A stretch of 64,000 nucleotides of DNA from Entoloma clypeatum. Taxonomy: Eukaryota; Basidiomycota; Agaricomycetes; Agaricales; Entolomataceae. Below, piece after piece: positions 20,384-33,020 of this stretch (the first letter of the stretch is position 1; every line of letters starts with the position of its first letter). Location: assembly GCA_963565915.1 (NCBI GenBank), contig OY751492.1, positions 3,906,001 to 3,970,000 on the forward strand. The letters are read 5' to 3'. The translations under genes were made by a program, and so were the position numbers. The notes under the pieces were generated by a model. That model searched no databases. It saw only the letters and a list, made by a program, of their open reading frames with translations, and was not told the DNA's origin.

Positions 20384-23300
20384 CTAGTTTTTTAGTAATC
20401 CGAAGTACGGGATAAACTTGTTAAAGAGGATTTTCCCCAGATTCTTAGTTAAACGATCTGCAGGGTTATTCACTCCTTCAATGAATTCGACCGTGATGAT
20501 GCCTTCGGATACTTTTTCTCTGACAAAGTGGAATCGCACGTCGATGTGCTTGGATCGCTTCTCAGTTACAGGGTTGGATGCGATAAAGATGGAGCCGTTG
20601 TTATCTCCATAGATCGGTACTGATCCGATCTGCATTCCAAGTTCGGCAAGCATGCTTCTCAGCCATGTTGCTGCGCGACTGCAATCTGATAGCGCCATAT
20701 ACTCTGCTTCTGTAGAAGAGAGGGCAATGGTTTTTTGCGCCGATGATACCCATGTTATTGCTCCAGACGCCAGTGATATGAAGAAGCCGGTGGTAGACCT
20801 CCTTGTGTTTTCATCTGACGCCCAGTCGGAGTCTGTGAATGCATAGATCCCTTTCCCTGAGTCCCCATCATACATGATCGCATAATCTTTTGTTGCCTTC
20901 AAATATCTGCAAATATCCCTAGCCACTTCTAAATGACGTTTGGTGGGATTCGTGGGAAATTGGGACATTTTGATTACAGCAAAGCAGATGTCAGGCCTCG
21001 TTCCAATCATCAGATATAGGAGTGATCCGATGACGGATTGGTACTTGGATTGGAGTTCCGCATTGGGTTCATCTTTGGATGCCATGGGTTTGTAGCCCGT
21101 AGGGAGTGGGGTATGGGTTGCATTGGATTCACTCATCCCCATGCGTGTGAGTATTTTCTCAAGGTAAGGTACTTGATCAATGAAGATCCTCTTCCCATGT
21201 TGCCTTATCTGGATCGAAAGAAACTCTTTTGGTTCCCCACCAGGCACGAGGTGCCCTAGGTCCCTACATTCCCATGTGGTCATGAAGGCCCTCTTTTTCC
21301 CTAGCGTATATTCCCGGTTTGTGCCGAGAAAAGCAGAGTCGTCGACATAGATGACGGCGATTACAATTTCCCCGTTGGTACTTTTGTGAATGAAAACACC
21401 CGCATCGGAGTGAAGCTGGACAAAGCCGAGCTTTTTCATGGAGGAATCAAGTTCTCTCCACCAGGCTAGTGCAGCCTGCTTAAGTCCATATAGGGCTTTG
21501 TATAGTCGGTACACGAGGTGCTCTTTCCCTTTTACTACGTAGCCCTCAGGCTGTCGCATGTAGATGACCTCACAGAGCGTTCCATAGAGGAAGGCTGATG
21601 AGACGTCCAAAAGTGTCATGGACCACCCTTCAAGGGCTGTCAATGCCAGTATTAATCGGACAGTTTCATATCTTACGACTGGTGAGAAGATCTGATCAAA
21701 GTCGATCCCTTCTACCTGTGAGAAGCCTTTTGCGACGAGGCGCGCTTTCAGACGCCCGTCGGACTTTTTGTTGTAAACCCATTTGTTCCTTAGAGCTTTC
21801 CTCCCTGCAGGCAGGGGTACTAGTTCCGTGATCACCCCGCGGCGTTTGAGCATGTCTAGCTCTTTACGTTCAGCCGCATACCAGTCTTCTCTATTTGGAA
21901 GAGGGTATATGTCTTTATGGGACATTTCAACGATGCCAACTTGGACTGATATTGCCTCCATCAGGAGGTCATTCATCCATGCCGTTTGACCGCCCAATCT
22001 CCATCTTCGATGTAATTTTTCAAGATCAGACGCTGGAGTGTCTTCCCCATAGATGCTTCCTGGCATCTTCCGAACTCGTCGTTCCCTGATCGGACGATCT
22101 GGTACTTGCTCGGGTTCCGGAGTGGGTACTCGTGGTTCGTCATCAGGCTCACTGGCAGGCAGTTCATTGTCTGATTCAGGTTGATCCTGTTCAATGGGAA
22201 CTGGGTCATGAGGTATTTCATTGTGACTTTCGTCGTCGTTGCTGCCAGGGATGAGATCCTCAAACTCATCAGCCGGCTCTGGGTTTTCCATTTCTGGATG
22301 GTTCTCTGGCAAAGGGTCGATGTGGCATCTAGGGTACTTGCTTTCATCAAAGATAGCTTTCCCACCCATGAAAATTGTATTAGTCTCAGGATCCATGAAA
22401 CGGTATCCTTTGACCCCTGGCTTTGATCCAAGATAAATCATCAATCGAGATCTAGACTCCAGGGAATTTCTACGTTTTTCTTTTGGGATATACACATATG
22501 CCTGACATCCGAAGACTCTGATGCTTGACATATCGGGGGTCTCATTGGTCACCCTGAAGTAAGGGGTATTCCATTCGAGACGCTGCATGGGGGTTCTGTT
22601 GTAGAGAAAAACTGCATGTTCCAAACAGAATTCCCACCACATAGGTGGTAAGCACGCGTCGAAGCGCAAGGCCTGAGATTTTTCCCACAGGGTTCGATTT
22701 ATCCGTTCTGCTCGACCGTTCTGCTGGTGCTGATACGGGAGCGTGACGTCGATCAGAATTCCATGGTCGGCAAGTACATCCTTGTATTCGTTAAATTCTC
22801 CACCTCCATCAACTCGCCATTTCTTAGGAGTGGCGGCAAATTGATTCTGGATCATCGCAAGGAATTGTCGTAGTGCCATGACAGCATCCGACTTCTTCCT
22901 AAGCAAGACGACCCAGATGTGGGATGAAAAATCGTCCAAAAACGTAAGGAAATATTTATATTTGTGGTATGATGCCGTGGATATTTGTTTAAGATCGGAA
23001 TGGATCAGATCAAAGGTTTTTGTTGCCCTTGTTATCGAATTGGGATATGACTGATTCGGCATTTTCCCTTTGAGGCAACCTGTGCAACTTTCCTGTGATT
23101 TCTCATGTACTAGTGTTTCAGGTACCCCTTTGGTACTGGTGGGAATCTTTCGGAGTGCTTGATCATTTGGGTGACCAAGGCGCTTGTGCCATGTTTCAAC
23201 AGTGATTTCGCTCGAGATCGCATGGATCTGGTCATAGCGTATTTCAGTGTCTAACCAGTAAATGGTTTGTCCCATGAAATGAGGCGAAAACTGTATTTTG

Positions 23301-25083
23301 TTCAGCCCTTTAGAGATATTAATTTCTCCACGCATTCCATCAACTTTGTAACCATGGTTAAGGAAGACGCCTAGGGACAATAGACGTGTGTCCATATCCG
23401 GAATATAAAATACCGGTCGTAGGAGATGGGTTTTAGTTTCCCCATTTAGGGTATGTCGTACTGGAACGGCCCCAACTCCGAGAATTTCCAGTTTCTTTCC
23501 CTTTGCAGCTGTTTGCACAAATCGCTTAGCCTTGAGAGGCCTGTAATACGCGAAGTCTTTGAACTCATGGGTAAAGTGTAATGATGTGCCGGAATCTAAG
23601 ATCCACTGAGCGCGTTCTCTCTCTTTGCAGTGTGTGCAGGACGCGGAATGTTTGATATATTTTTTGTACAGATCATCACTAAAGAGATCTATACTATCTG
23701 CATCGGTACTAGCTAATATGTATTCAAACGTCTGTGCGTGATTATTAGCATTTCCCATTTGGTCAAGTTTGAGAGAAATATGTGACGAACCGTCAAGTTC
23801 AATCAGCCCATCTTCGAATTGTTCCGGCCCCATCCGCTCGCTTTGATGGTCTATGTCCATCATCTTCAGCGATTCTTCTATCGACGGGGCTACGCGACGC
23901 TGTTTAGCCGGCCTTTCGTCGATGTCAGGAATGATGGTGTCTAGGATACGAAGATTCGATCCTGAGGGGCGAGCACCAATGCCACGCGCGAGTTTGCGGA
24001 CATGGTCGTTCTTTTTCCACACGGATGGTTTTCCAGAAGGAAGCCCGGTGTACTGTGACGGAGGGGGGTTCATTCGCTGAAGGAGCGACTGCATCTTTGT
24101 GGAATCGGGCTGGGCGGTACTTGTCATTTTCCCGTGACCAGTGACGGTGGTGAAGGACGGTGCCGGGAGAGGGGGGAAGTGAATGGCAGGAGCAACAAAC
24201 TCAACTGTTTCTTCCACATGGTCGGACGTGTTGTCCGCATTGTTAGCGCTTTTCTTCTGATTGCGCCAACGTCCCTTTCCCTTCTTCTTCTCAGAAGCGG
24301 TACTTGGATCGGCTGAGTTAGGCTGCTCGTCAGCATCGTTCTGCGAGGTACTCGGCTTTTGCTGCCTTTCTCCCGGAAATTTTCCGGGCCTGCTCATTGG
24401 ACGCACGAGTAGACCCGACCGAATACTTGCGCCTGTACTCCGAGATGATGCTTTCGGCGACGGCTTTGTAGGTGAAATCGTCGGCGTCGTAGACTTGGAA
24501 AAGGGCGGTGGAGAGTGACGACCAGGCGTCGGGAATCGCATTGGCCAGGATCATTGCCTGCATCAGGTCTGGGACGACAAAGCTCGAATCGGCGAGCCGG
24601 GCAAAAAGAGACCCCAGGCGTTCAATTTCAGGGACGGGGTCACGTCCAGACAGCTTTTAGGTGGCGGCGGTCTTGAAATCGCCGAAGATGACAGCCGGGG
24701 ATACCTTGGAGTAGGCATCCTTTAGCGTTTTCCACGCGTTAAGTGCCGAGGTGCTGTCTTTGATGTGTCGTCTGATTGCCTCAGAGACCTTCAGGCGTAT
24801 CGCCCCGAGAGCTACGTCGTCGTCCCTGATCCAGGCTTTTTCTTCCTTGCGGAAACTGGGCTGGTCAACTGTAGTAGCCAGCACAGGGGGAGCGGCAGCA
24901 GTGGCACCAGGGGTGGAGACCGTGGTGGTGAAGTCGGCGATGACAGGGCGGGTGATGTCGCCAGAAACAAGGCGCCAGACTCCTTGATGGAGGAGGTAGG
25001 ACTTCATTTTTTCGGCCCAGCTTTGGTAGTCGATGCCGTCGAAGGGGGTGATGGTATCAAGAGCAGAGCGAGAAGTAGACATT
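20384..25083 (-). pseudogene. gag-pol: Copia C gag-pol, nonsense plus frameshift
   Basis: Homologous along its length to the intact frame at 50001-54728. It starts at ATG 25083 (MSTSRSALDTITPFDG). A TAA at about 24657 replaces TAC. About 35 bp missing near 24370 shift the frame, after which 20384-24541 stays open. Protease WILDSGTSLHFTHE, HHCC finger WHKRLGHPN...CTGC, integrase core, RT with YVDD and RNase H FTDSDWASDENTRR are all present. It cannot make a full polyprotein but could be mobilised by an active relative. Confidence 0.9.
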
Positions 25084-25429
25084 GTAGATGAATCTAAAAG
25101 GGTTCCCAATCAGTGATGTGTTATGAATATGATTCAAGAAAACAATTAAATGATTCCTTATGACTTATTCCCTTCAGGAATAGCGGTCACGGGAAAACCC
25201 TTTATATGTCAGAAACATATAAGGTGCGATCAACGTTTCCACATGGAGTGTACTAGGTCAATCCCCTTAGGGACATCTCATGATAGGTACTTGTCGTAAT
25301 GATGTTCCCAGGTTCATATGTGAAGAAGTAAGACTCAGAACCTAGATCTTTCGATCGGTTCTTTGCCAACCAGGGTAGAGTGGGCAGGTACTCGCTGTTG
25401 CCAGCGTTTCCCAAGTCCCTCTGCTATCC

Positions 25430-25442
25430 GGGGCCCATAACC
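25430..25442 (-). promoter_or_regulatory. Copia C primer-binding site for a half initiator tRNA-Met
   Basis: On the minus strand GGTTATGGGCCCC directly abuts the 5' LTR. Its complement, GGGCCCATAACC, matches the anticodon loop region of eukaryotic initiator tRNA-Met. Priming by an internal tRNA fragment is known from Drosophila copia. The same site is at 49638-49650 and 42552-42564. Confidence 0.7.
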
Positions 25443-26377
25443 TGTTGAAGTTCCACCTGGGCGCTAGCCGCAGGTGTACTGAGCAACATAGCTACAGTGG
25501 AAGTACTCTACGATACCGCTATGGTCACTTACATGGTTTGGAGGGGGTAAGGCTAGTGAGAGCGGTTGAGGCTGGTGAGAGCGATGGAGCTGGTTAAGAG
25601 TCAAGAGACAACTTGTTGATATTGACAGTTTCCTGGTCTTATATACCGTACTACTGTTTGTACCAACCAAACAAGTATGTAAGAAAGATATGTAATGGTC
25701 ACGTGATGTGATCTAATCTAAATCTAATCTACGTGATGGGAAAAGTTTCAACAATGCATTTCATATTCATAACTCCATGCCTTTATGCATTTCATATTCA
25801 TATTCCCGTTTACTTATGCATCGCCTTTTCCGCATGGTCCGTTGACCGACATCTCTGAGGTTCGTTACAGTCGCTGGCAACTTACGCCACAACTCCGGAC
25901 CTACTCTGACCATCTCCGTAAAGTAATATCATTTAGGTATTTAAGCTCGTACCATACCTGTAGTTCCTCAGTTCGAATATCAACAAAGTTCACTCCTCTA
26001 CTCCCCGTTCATGCCAGAGATCCTTGCTGTGGTACAATACGCCGACGACATTCTCATCTACTGCTCTTCCTCCATCGTTACCCTTCGACGAGCTCAGTAC
26101 TGTGTCCGAGTCACAACTCCGACGTCGTCCGACCACTTCCACCTCAATGTGTCTCTCACTGAGATCTCTCCGAGGACCTCCACACCTCCGACCTCTCCTC
26201 CGACCTCCTGAAATTGGGACACCTTATCCAACAAACGGTGGCGCAACACATACATTGAAGCCATGTCCCTCCCCTTTGTCGTTCCTCCGCATTTCCAGAG
26301 TTCCGCTCCGGTCTCAGTCCTACGTCTGACCTCCGACGGACTCCGATGAAGCTCCGACTTTTCACCTACTTAACAGT

Positions 26378-26388
26378 ATATTCAAACT
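26378..26388 (+). promoter_or_regulatory. Self-priming primer-binding site of B
   Basis: ATATTCAAACT, 2 nt after the LTR. It pairs with LTR positions 25970-25980 (AGTTCGAATAT) at 10 of 11 positions. The mismatch is at C25974, a T in the ideal partner, and may be a CpG-related change or drift. Confidence 0.65.
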
Positions 26389-26415
26389 CAAACCGTTTTT
26401 GGATTCCTGCTAGTC

Positions 26416-27573
26416 ATGGCACTCCGAAACACCAAGACAGCAAAAGCCGCAGAAGCTGGCACTTCTAGGCAATAGGTTCTACAAAATGTCGAACAACGTT
26501 TAACAGAACTATCCCCCATAACTCCCACTACTCCGACACCTCCGAGTTTTTGGCCCATCACACCTCCGCATAATATTCCGATCCCCACTTCCCCCATAGA
26601 ATCTGCACCCCTGTCTCCTCAGAATATTTTTGGCCCACAAGCCCTTGCGGATGCTTTCGTCTTAATGACCAATGAACTCAAACACAGCAAAGGTCACAAG
26701 CATCACAAAAAGGCTAAGGATCCGGACACCTTTGACAGTTCCGATCCCCGGAAACTGAACCAGTTCATCCTCCAATGCACATTGTTTTTCCGCGACAACT
26801 CCGAGTATGACGATGACTCTGCCAAAATCACTCTTGCCATCTCTTTCCTCCGAGGCACAGCTCTCAATTATTTCGAGCATTTCATCATCGAACTGGACCC
26901 GGACAACCCCCCGGACTGGAACGAAGATTGGTCCGCATTCCTCCGCATGCTCCGCATGGAATTCGGGGTCATCGACCCCGTTGCGGATGCTGCCGACTCT
27001 CTGGACAATCTCAAAATGTGCGAAAACCAATATATTCTCAAGTATAATATCGAGTTCACATGCCTTGCTGCCAAAACGCACTGGGACAGCTCCGCCCTGC
27101 ATCACTGGTACTACTCCGGGTTGGCGGAGCGGACTAAAGATGTCCTTGGGACTCAAGCAAAGCCAAGCACATTACCAGCACTTAGGGAGCTAGCACAGAC
27201 TATTGATGGTCGCCACTGGGAACGTCATCGCAAGAAGTCCCGCTCCGACAAATCCGCATCCAAATCTGACAAATCCGAAGCTAAAACCCCCTCCGCAAAC
27301 TCCAATAAAAACTCCAAAGCCAAACCGCAGACACAGAACCAGGGCAAACAGTCGAAGCCTTCCTCCGCTCCCAAGTCTGACATCTCCGACAAACTCGGAA
27401 AAGACGGAAAGCTAACTCCGGAGGAACGCAAACGCCATTTTGACAACAACCTCTGTATGTTTTGTGGCAAAGCTGGACACGTCGCGAAAGATTGCCTGAA
27501 GTCTTCGTCCTCTGCCTCTAAGGCTAAGGCACGCGCTGCCCAAGCCAAGACCACGGACGAAAAAAAAAATTAG
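26416..27573 (+). pseudogene. gag: B gag, one early stop
   Basis: ATG 26416 (MALRNTKTAKAAEAGTS) is followed by TAG at 26473. The frame then stays open through the capsid region (26665-27250), a Ser/Lys-rich linker and the CCHC knuckle CMFCGKAGHVAKDC (about 27455) to TAG 27571. Its capsid and knuckle are close to those of F. A run of ten A residues (27560-27569) just before the stop provides slippery heptamers for the -1 shift into pol. Confidence 0.85.
27561..27570 (+). promoter_or_regulatory. A-run -1 frameshift site of B
   Basis: Both A AAA AAA and A AAA AAT are available in the gag register immediately before TAG 27571. The -1 frame continues into protease. It is positionally equivalent to the A7 heptamer of F2. 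Confidence 0.6.
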
Positions 27574-30500
27574 CGGGCAGTCCACAGGACTCTGTACAGC
27601 CTGAGGACTGTGTTGAACCCATCCGTACTACCGCTCTACTCAACGCTTCCGCTCTTTCTGATCCCAATTCCCTCCGTGTCCGACTTACATCTCCACTTAT
27701 CTCCAATTCTTCTCTGATAGCTGCCCTTGTGGACTCCGGCTCTACTCATTGTTTTATTGACTCCCGTTACGCTTCATCCTATAAACTCCCTTTCACCTCC
27801 ATACCTCCGATCAAACTTAAATTATTTGACAGAACATCCAACTCCGTCATTACTCAGGCGGTTGATCTCCCTGTATACTTTTCCTCCAGTGAATATATGG
27901 CCATTACAGCCTACGTGACTCCGCTCGATTCCTCCTGTTCTATGGTTCTTGGATACAACGGGCTCACCCGCTACAATCCTATGATTGACTGGGTATTGGG
28001 CAGTATTACTTTCCGTCCACAGCTCTTGAAGGAGTCTCCGACCTTGACGTCTTCTGCCAGGTCAGCTCCGCTACCTCCGCAGACCTCTCCCGATACTCTG
28101 ACCTCCGACTCCGGCACACCCGCTGCTACTCCGGACGTTGTCCCGAATATTGCATTGATAAATGCAGCCGCATTTGTGCGCGCTTGCAAACTTCCGGGTG
28201 CCCAATCTTTCCGAATTCACCTCTCCGACCACACAATCTCCGCCCAATCCGTTTCCATGTCTGAGGAACCTCCGGACCTCTCCCATATCCCAGAGGAATA
28301 TCACGATTTTGCCGATGTTTTTAGCAAGACAAAAGCAGACACCCTCGCTCCGCATCGTCCGTATGACCTCCGCATCGAGTTAGAAGATGGATCGACTCCC
28401 CCTATTGGCCCTATGTACTCCATTTCACAATCCGAACTATCTGCCCTGCGAAACTTCATAGATGAACATTTGGCCATTGGTTTCATTCGCCCCTCCCGCT
28501 CTCCGCACGGCGCTCCGGTCCTTTTTGTCCGAAAGAAGGACGGTTCCCTCCGCCTGTGCGTCGACTATCGGGGCCTGAAAAAGTTACCAAGAAGGATTGA
28601 TACCCTCTTCCGCTCATCTCCGACCTCCTTTCCACTGCCGGAAAAGTGCGCGTTTATACCACTCTCGATCTCCGGCATGCATATCATCTTGTCCGCATTG
28701 CCGACGGAGAGGAATGGAAAACCGCTTTCCGCACTTGTTACGGATCGTTTGAATGGCTTGTCATGCCTTTTGGACTATCCAATGCCCCTGCCGCTTTTCA
28801 GCGATTTGTGAATGATATCTTCAGTGACCTCCTCGATGTTACAGTGGTGGTCTACCTCAATGACATCCTCATTTACTCCGATGACCCCGCCAAGCACCCC
28901 GACGATGTCAAGGAAGTTCTCCGACGTCTCCGCAAGAACGGACTTTATGTCCGCTCTGACAAGTGCAAATTTTCTGTCGACACAGTCGAATATCTTGGTT
29001 TCATCCTTTCTCCCTCCGGTCTCCGCATGTCCGAAACCAAGGTGAAGACCATTCAAGAGTGGCCTGAACCTCGAAAAGTGAAGGACGTACAGTCTTTCCT
29101 TGGATTCGCGAATTTCTATCGATGTTTCATTCACAGTTATTCGGACATCGTTGTTCCGCTCACCCGACTCACCCGGAAGGGTACTCCATTCCATTTCTCC
29201 GACTCCGCACGGAGTGCGTTCAACAAGTTGAAGCTCGCTTTTACCAAGGCACCAGTCCTCACTCATTGGATTCCTGATCGACCTATCATCATCGAGACGG
29301 ATGCCTCCGACTACGCACTTGGTGCTATTTTGTCCATCCGGACCTCCGATGAGGAGATACACCCAGTAGTGTTCCACTCCCGCACCTTCACTGCCCCGGA
29401 ACCCAACTACGACATGCACGACAAGGAGTTACTTGCTATCCATGAAGCATTCAAGGTATGGCGACATTACCTTGAAGGCTCTGCTGCTCCGATCGACGTT
29501 GTCACGGACCACAAGAACCTGGAATACGTCGCCACTACAAAGGTTCTCACCCGCCGACAGGCCCGGTGGTCCGAGTTCCTCTCTCAGTTCAATCTCTTGA
29601 TTCGCTTCCGCCCTGGACGTCTTGGTACCAAACTGGACTCTTTGACTAGACGATGGGACGTCTATCCCAAAGAGGGGAATAGCGACTATGCGTCGGTAAA
29701 CCCAAGCAACTTCTGACCAGTCTTTTCCCAAGAACAGCTGTCCGCATCTCTCCAAGCTACGGAGCTGTTCACCCCTGTTCTCCACGCCACAGTCATAATG
29801 GACATTAAACAGTTGCACTCCGACATCCTCCGCTCACTCCCATCCGACCCAATCTATGCCGACCATCTCAAGGAGCCCAAACCACACTGGTCCGTAGACT
29901 CTGACAGTTTCCTCCGTCATAGTGGTCGCATTTATGTCCCCGACTCCGATAACCTCCGGCTCCGCATCCTCCGCAACAAGCACGACCATATTCTCTCCGG
30001 ACACCCCGGACAGAACAAGACAGTTAGTCTTATTCAACGAGATTATACTTGGCCTGGTGTTTGAGACTTTGTCAAAAAGTACTGCAAATCCTGCACCACT
30101 TGCATGCGCTCTAAACCTCAACGCCACAAGCCCTATGGTATGCTGAAGCAACTCCCAGTTCCGAACCTTCCGTGGAACTCCATATCCATGGACTTCATCG
30201 AGACACTTCCAACCTCCGGCGGTTTTGACGCAATCCTTGTTATTGTTGACCGAATGACAAAACAAAGCATTTTTGTTCCGACTACGATCCACTGCACCTC
30301 CGAAGATCTAGCCACCTTGTTCATCCTGCATGTGTTCTCCAAGCACGGAGTACCGGAACATGTCACCTCCGACCGAGGCCCGGAGTTCGTCTCCCGCTTT
30401 TTCCGCTCCCTCGGAAAAGCCCTCAACATGACTCTGCACTTCACCTCTGGCTACCATCCTGAAGGCGATGGTCAAACCGAACGTACCAACCAAATCTTGG

Positions 30501-31267
30501 AACAGTACCTCCGCATTTTCTGTAACTATCAACAGGACAACTGGTCCGAACTACTTCCGCTTGCGGAGTTCGCGTACAACAATGCTCCGAGTGCTACGAC
30601 CGGGATCTCGCCCTTCTTTGCCAATAAAGGTTATCATCTGAACCTCTCCGTCCATCCGGAGCGCGACCTCGCATCTGCCCGTGCCCGACAATTTGTCGTA
30701 GACCTGGACGAGCTTCACCAAGAACTCAAATCTACAATCCTAGAAGCTCAACGACGTTATCAAGGCCCCGCCGATCTCCGGCGTGCTCCGCCCCCTCCGC
30801 TCGAAGTAGGACAGCAAGCGTTTGTGAAGGCTAAGTTTTTCCGCGCTACACGACCCTCCAAAAAGCTGTCTGAAAAGTACCTTGGCCCCTTTGACATCCT
30901 TGCCAGGAATGGTACACACTCTTACATCCTCCGACTTCCGGACACCATACGCGGTGTTCACCCCGTTTTCCACATCTCCATGCTGGAGCCATCTGTTCCG
31001 AACGACATTCCAAACCGGACAGTAACTCCGCCTCCTCCAATCGACATTGAAGGAGAAGTGGAATATGAAATCGCCGAAATCCTTGACACCAAACTGGATC
31101 GTCGGCGTTCTTGCAAACTGCTCTACCTAGTCCATTGGCTAGGCTATGAAGGAACCGATGAGGAACAGTCCTGGCTACCTGCCACGGAACTCGAACACGC
31201 GACGGACTTAGTCGCGGATTTCCACTCCGCATATCTGGAGAAACTGGGCCCCTTATCATGCCTATAG
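27570..31267 (+). pseudogene. pol: B pol, frameshift, stops and altered RT active site
   Basis: Protease ALVDSGSTHCFID is at about 27730. One missing base near 28578 changes frame within RT, and TGA follows at the codon for Arg in KKDRY. The RT catalytic motif reads YLND (about 28856) instead of YLDD, which alone should abolish polymerase activity. RNase H (ETDASDYALGA) precedes stops at 29714 and 30062. From 30104 the integrase core and chromodomain are open to TAG 31265 (LLYLVHWLGYEGTDEEQSWLP). It is close to F and I in sequence. Confidence 0.87.
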
Positions 31268-31331
31268 AACCACGCAAGACACTCATATTGCAAAATAAAT
31301 AAAATAAAAAAACAATTACAGGGGGGAGGGG

Positions 31332-32193
31332 CTACTGGGTTTTGGCCTTTTTGGCCGGCGGACCGTCATCCTCTGACTCTTCCTCCGGTTCTCCCTCCGC
31401 CTCCTCTTTCTCCGCTTGCAGTTCCGCAAGCTCCCCGTCTGCCAACCCCTCGACCTCCCCCTCGTCTTTTTCCTCGTCCTCTTCCTCTCCTTCTTCCTCT
31501 TCTCCGTCCTCCGTCTCTGACTCCGGAGCCGCCGCCTCCAGCAGGAAATTCCGGTAGGCGAGGTGGTTGTTCATGATTTGTACCTGCCGGAGCAGCGCCC
31601 AACCGACCCTCGCCGACTGCTCCTCCCTCTCTTCCAGAGCCTCCCGGAGCCCCCGGAGCTCCTCCGCGACCCCTGCGCCGCAGCAGTTTTTCGCCCCGCT
31701 CGCAACAGCTTCCTCTGTCCTTCCCCGCTTCCGCTTCGCCCGCGTCTCGCCGGCCCTCAGGCATACCCGTTTGCCATCCTTGCACCGCTGGCATGCAGTG
31801 CCTTTTCCCTGCCTAAGGAGATTGTCAGTAGGAAAAAGAGAATGGAGAAGTGGGTACTCACAATGCCCACTTGCATTCCACCTTCGCCTGCACACAGGCC
31901 TGACACGCCTCCCCCCGGACCTCCGATTCCTCTGCTCCGCTCTCCGCCCTCTGTTTCCCCGCCTTCTTCGCCCTCTTCTTCTCCGCCTCCGCCTTTGCCT
32001 CTGCCTTTGCCTCAGCCTCTGCCCTCTTCTCCGCCTCTGCCTCCCTCGCCCTCCTCTTGGCCTCCGCCTTTTTCCTTGCCTCCGCCTCCTCCTTCTCCTT
32101 GCGTACCTGCGCCAGACAGCGCAGGAGCTCCTCTTTGGAGTCGTCGAGGTTGGCGCTGGAGCACGCGGGTTGTGTGTTTGAGTCTTGGGGCAT
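31332..32193 (-). CDS. Antisense spliced Zn(II)2Cys6-like protein of B
   Basis: Exon 1 runs 32193-31862, the intron 31861-31813 (GTGAGT, branch-like CTGAC, TTAG; 49 nt, phase 2), exon 2 31812-31332; 270 residues. An Ala/Glu/Lys-rich coiled coil precedes CQACVQAKVEC. Splicing adds CQRCKDGKRVC, giving CX2CX6CX10CX2CX6C. A helical domain, a long acidic stretch and the basic end PAKKAKTQ follow. It converges with pol, with 64 bp between stops. An upstream in-frame ATG at 32286 is possible; 32193 was chosen because its distance from the LTR matches F and I. A nuclear DNA-binding role is inferred from the cysteine spacing and basic tail only. Confidence 0.7.
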
Positions 32194-32312
32194 GTTGGTG
32201 GTAACTGGAAGAAAACCCTTGGGCCGCTCATCTCCGTTAAATAACCGAGACCACATGACCTTGTTTATTTTCTCGCGGTCTTCCATGGGTGTCAGACCTA
32301 AGAGGGGAATAC

Positions 32313-33015
32313 TGTTATATCCGTCTCCGAATCTCCAATCCACTCCGATTGTCCTCCGACATTCCGGACATCCGTTACCTCCGCATCTCCGCATGTTGCC
32401 ATTGTGCATTTCATATTCATAACTCCATGCCTTTATGCATTTCATATTCATATTCCCGTTTACTTATGCATCGCCTTTTCCACATGGTCCGTTGACCGAC
32501 ATCTCCGAGGTTTGTTACAGTCGCTGGCAACTTACGCCACAACTCCGGACCTACTCCGACCATCTCCGTAAAGTAATATCATTTAGGTATTTAAGCTCGT
32601 ACCATACCTGTAGTTCCTCAGTTCGAATATCAACAAAGTTCACTCCTCTACTCCCCGTTCATGCCAGAGATCCTCGCTGTGGTACAATACACCGACAACA
32701 TTCTCATCTACTGCTCTTCCTCCATCGTTACCCTTCGATGAGCTCAGTACTGTGTCCGAGTCACAACTCCGACGTCGTCCGACCACTTCCACCTCAACGT
32801 GTCTCTCACTGAGATCTCTCCGAGGACCTCCGCACCTCCGACCTCTCCTCCGATTGGGACACCTTATCCAACAAACGGCGGCGCAACACATACATTGAAG
32901 CCATGTCCCTCCCCTTCATCGTTCCTCCGCATTTCCGGAGTTCCGCTCCGGTCTCAGTCCTACGTCCGACCTCCGACGGACTCCGACGAAGCTCCGACTT
33001 TTCACCTACTTAACA
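32313..33015 (+). repeat. 3' LTR of B
   Basis: 703 bp, preceded by AAGAGGGGAATAC and followed by the TSD TCCTC (33016-33020). Confidence 0.93.
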
Positions 33016-33020
33016 TCCTC

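Larger units (their letters stand above)
20007..25753 (-). mobile_element. Copia element C inserted in the 5' LTR of B
   Basis: 311-bp LTRs (20007-20317 and 25443-25753) differ at about two positions, so this is a recent insertion. TSD ATGCA is at 20002-20006 and 25754-25758. On the minus strand a run of seven G residues (20318-20324) forms the polypurine tract next to the 3' LTR. The domain order, integrase before RT, defines Ty1/Copia. Confidence 0.95.
19911..26375 (+). repeat. 5' LTR of B, split by Copia C
   Basis: The LTR consists of 19911-20006 and 25759-26375 (713 bp together). The 703-bp 3' LTR (32313-33015) differs mainly by a short deletion near 32850. The TATA-like TATTTAAG is at 25938 and the predicted start AGTTCGAATAT is at 25970. 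Confidence 0.9.
19911..33015 (+). mobile_element. Element B: Ty3/Gypsy chromovirus inserted in A
   Basis: TSD TCCTC is at 19906-19910 and 33016-33020. LTR ends are TGTTATATCC...CTACTTAACA. Removing B and one TSD copy rejoins the RNase H codons of A in frame (minus strand WEWNEDCQMAF), so the boundaries are exact. Internal order is gag, pol and a convergent antisense gene. The 5' LTR is split by Copia C. Confidence 0.95.

Noticed and set aside
31563..32204. Long Pro/Leu-rich plus-strand frames near the 3' end of B
   Set aside because: They are complements of the Glu/Ala/Lys-rich antisense gene; low-complexity composition keeps several frames open.
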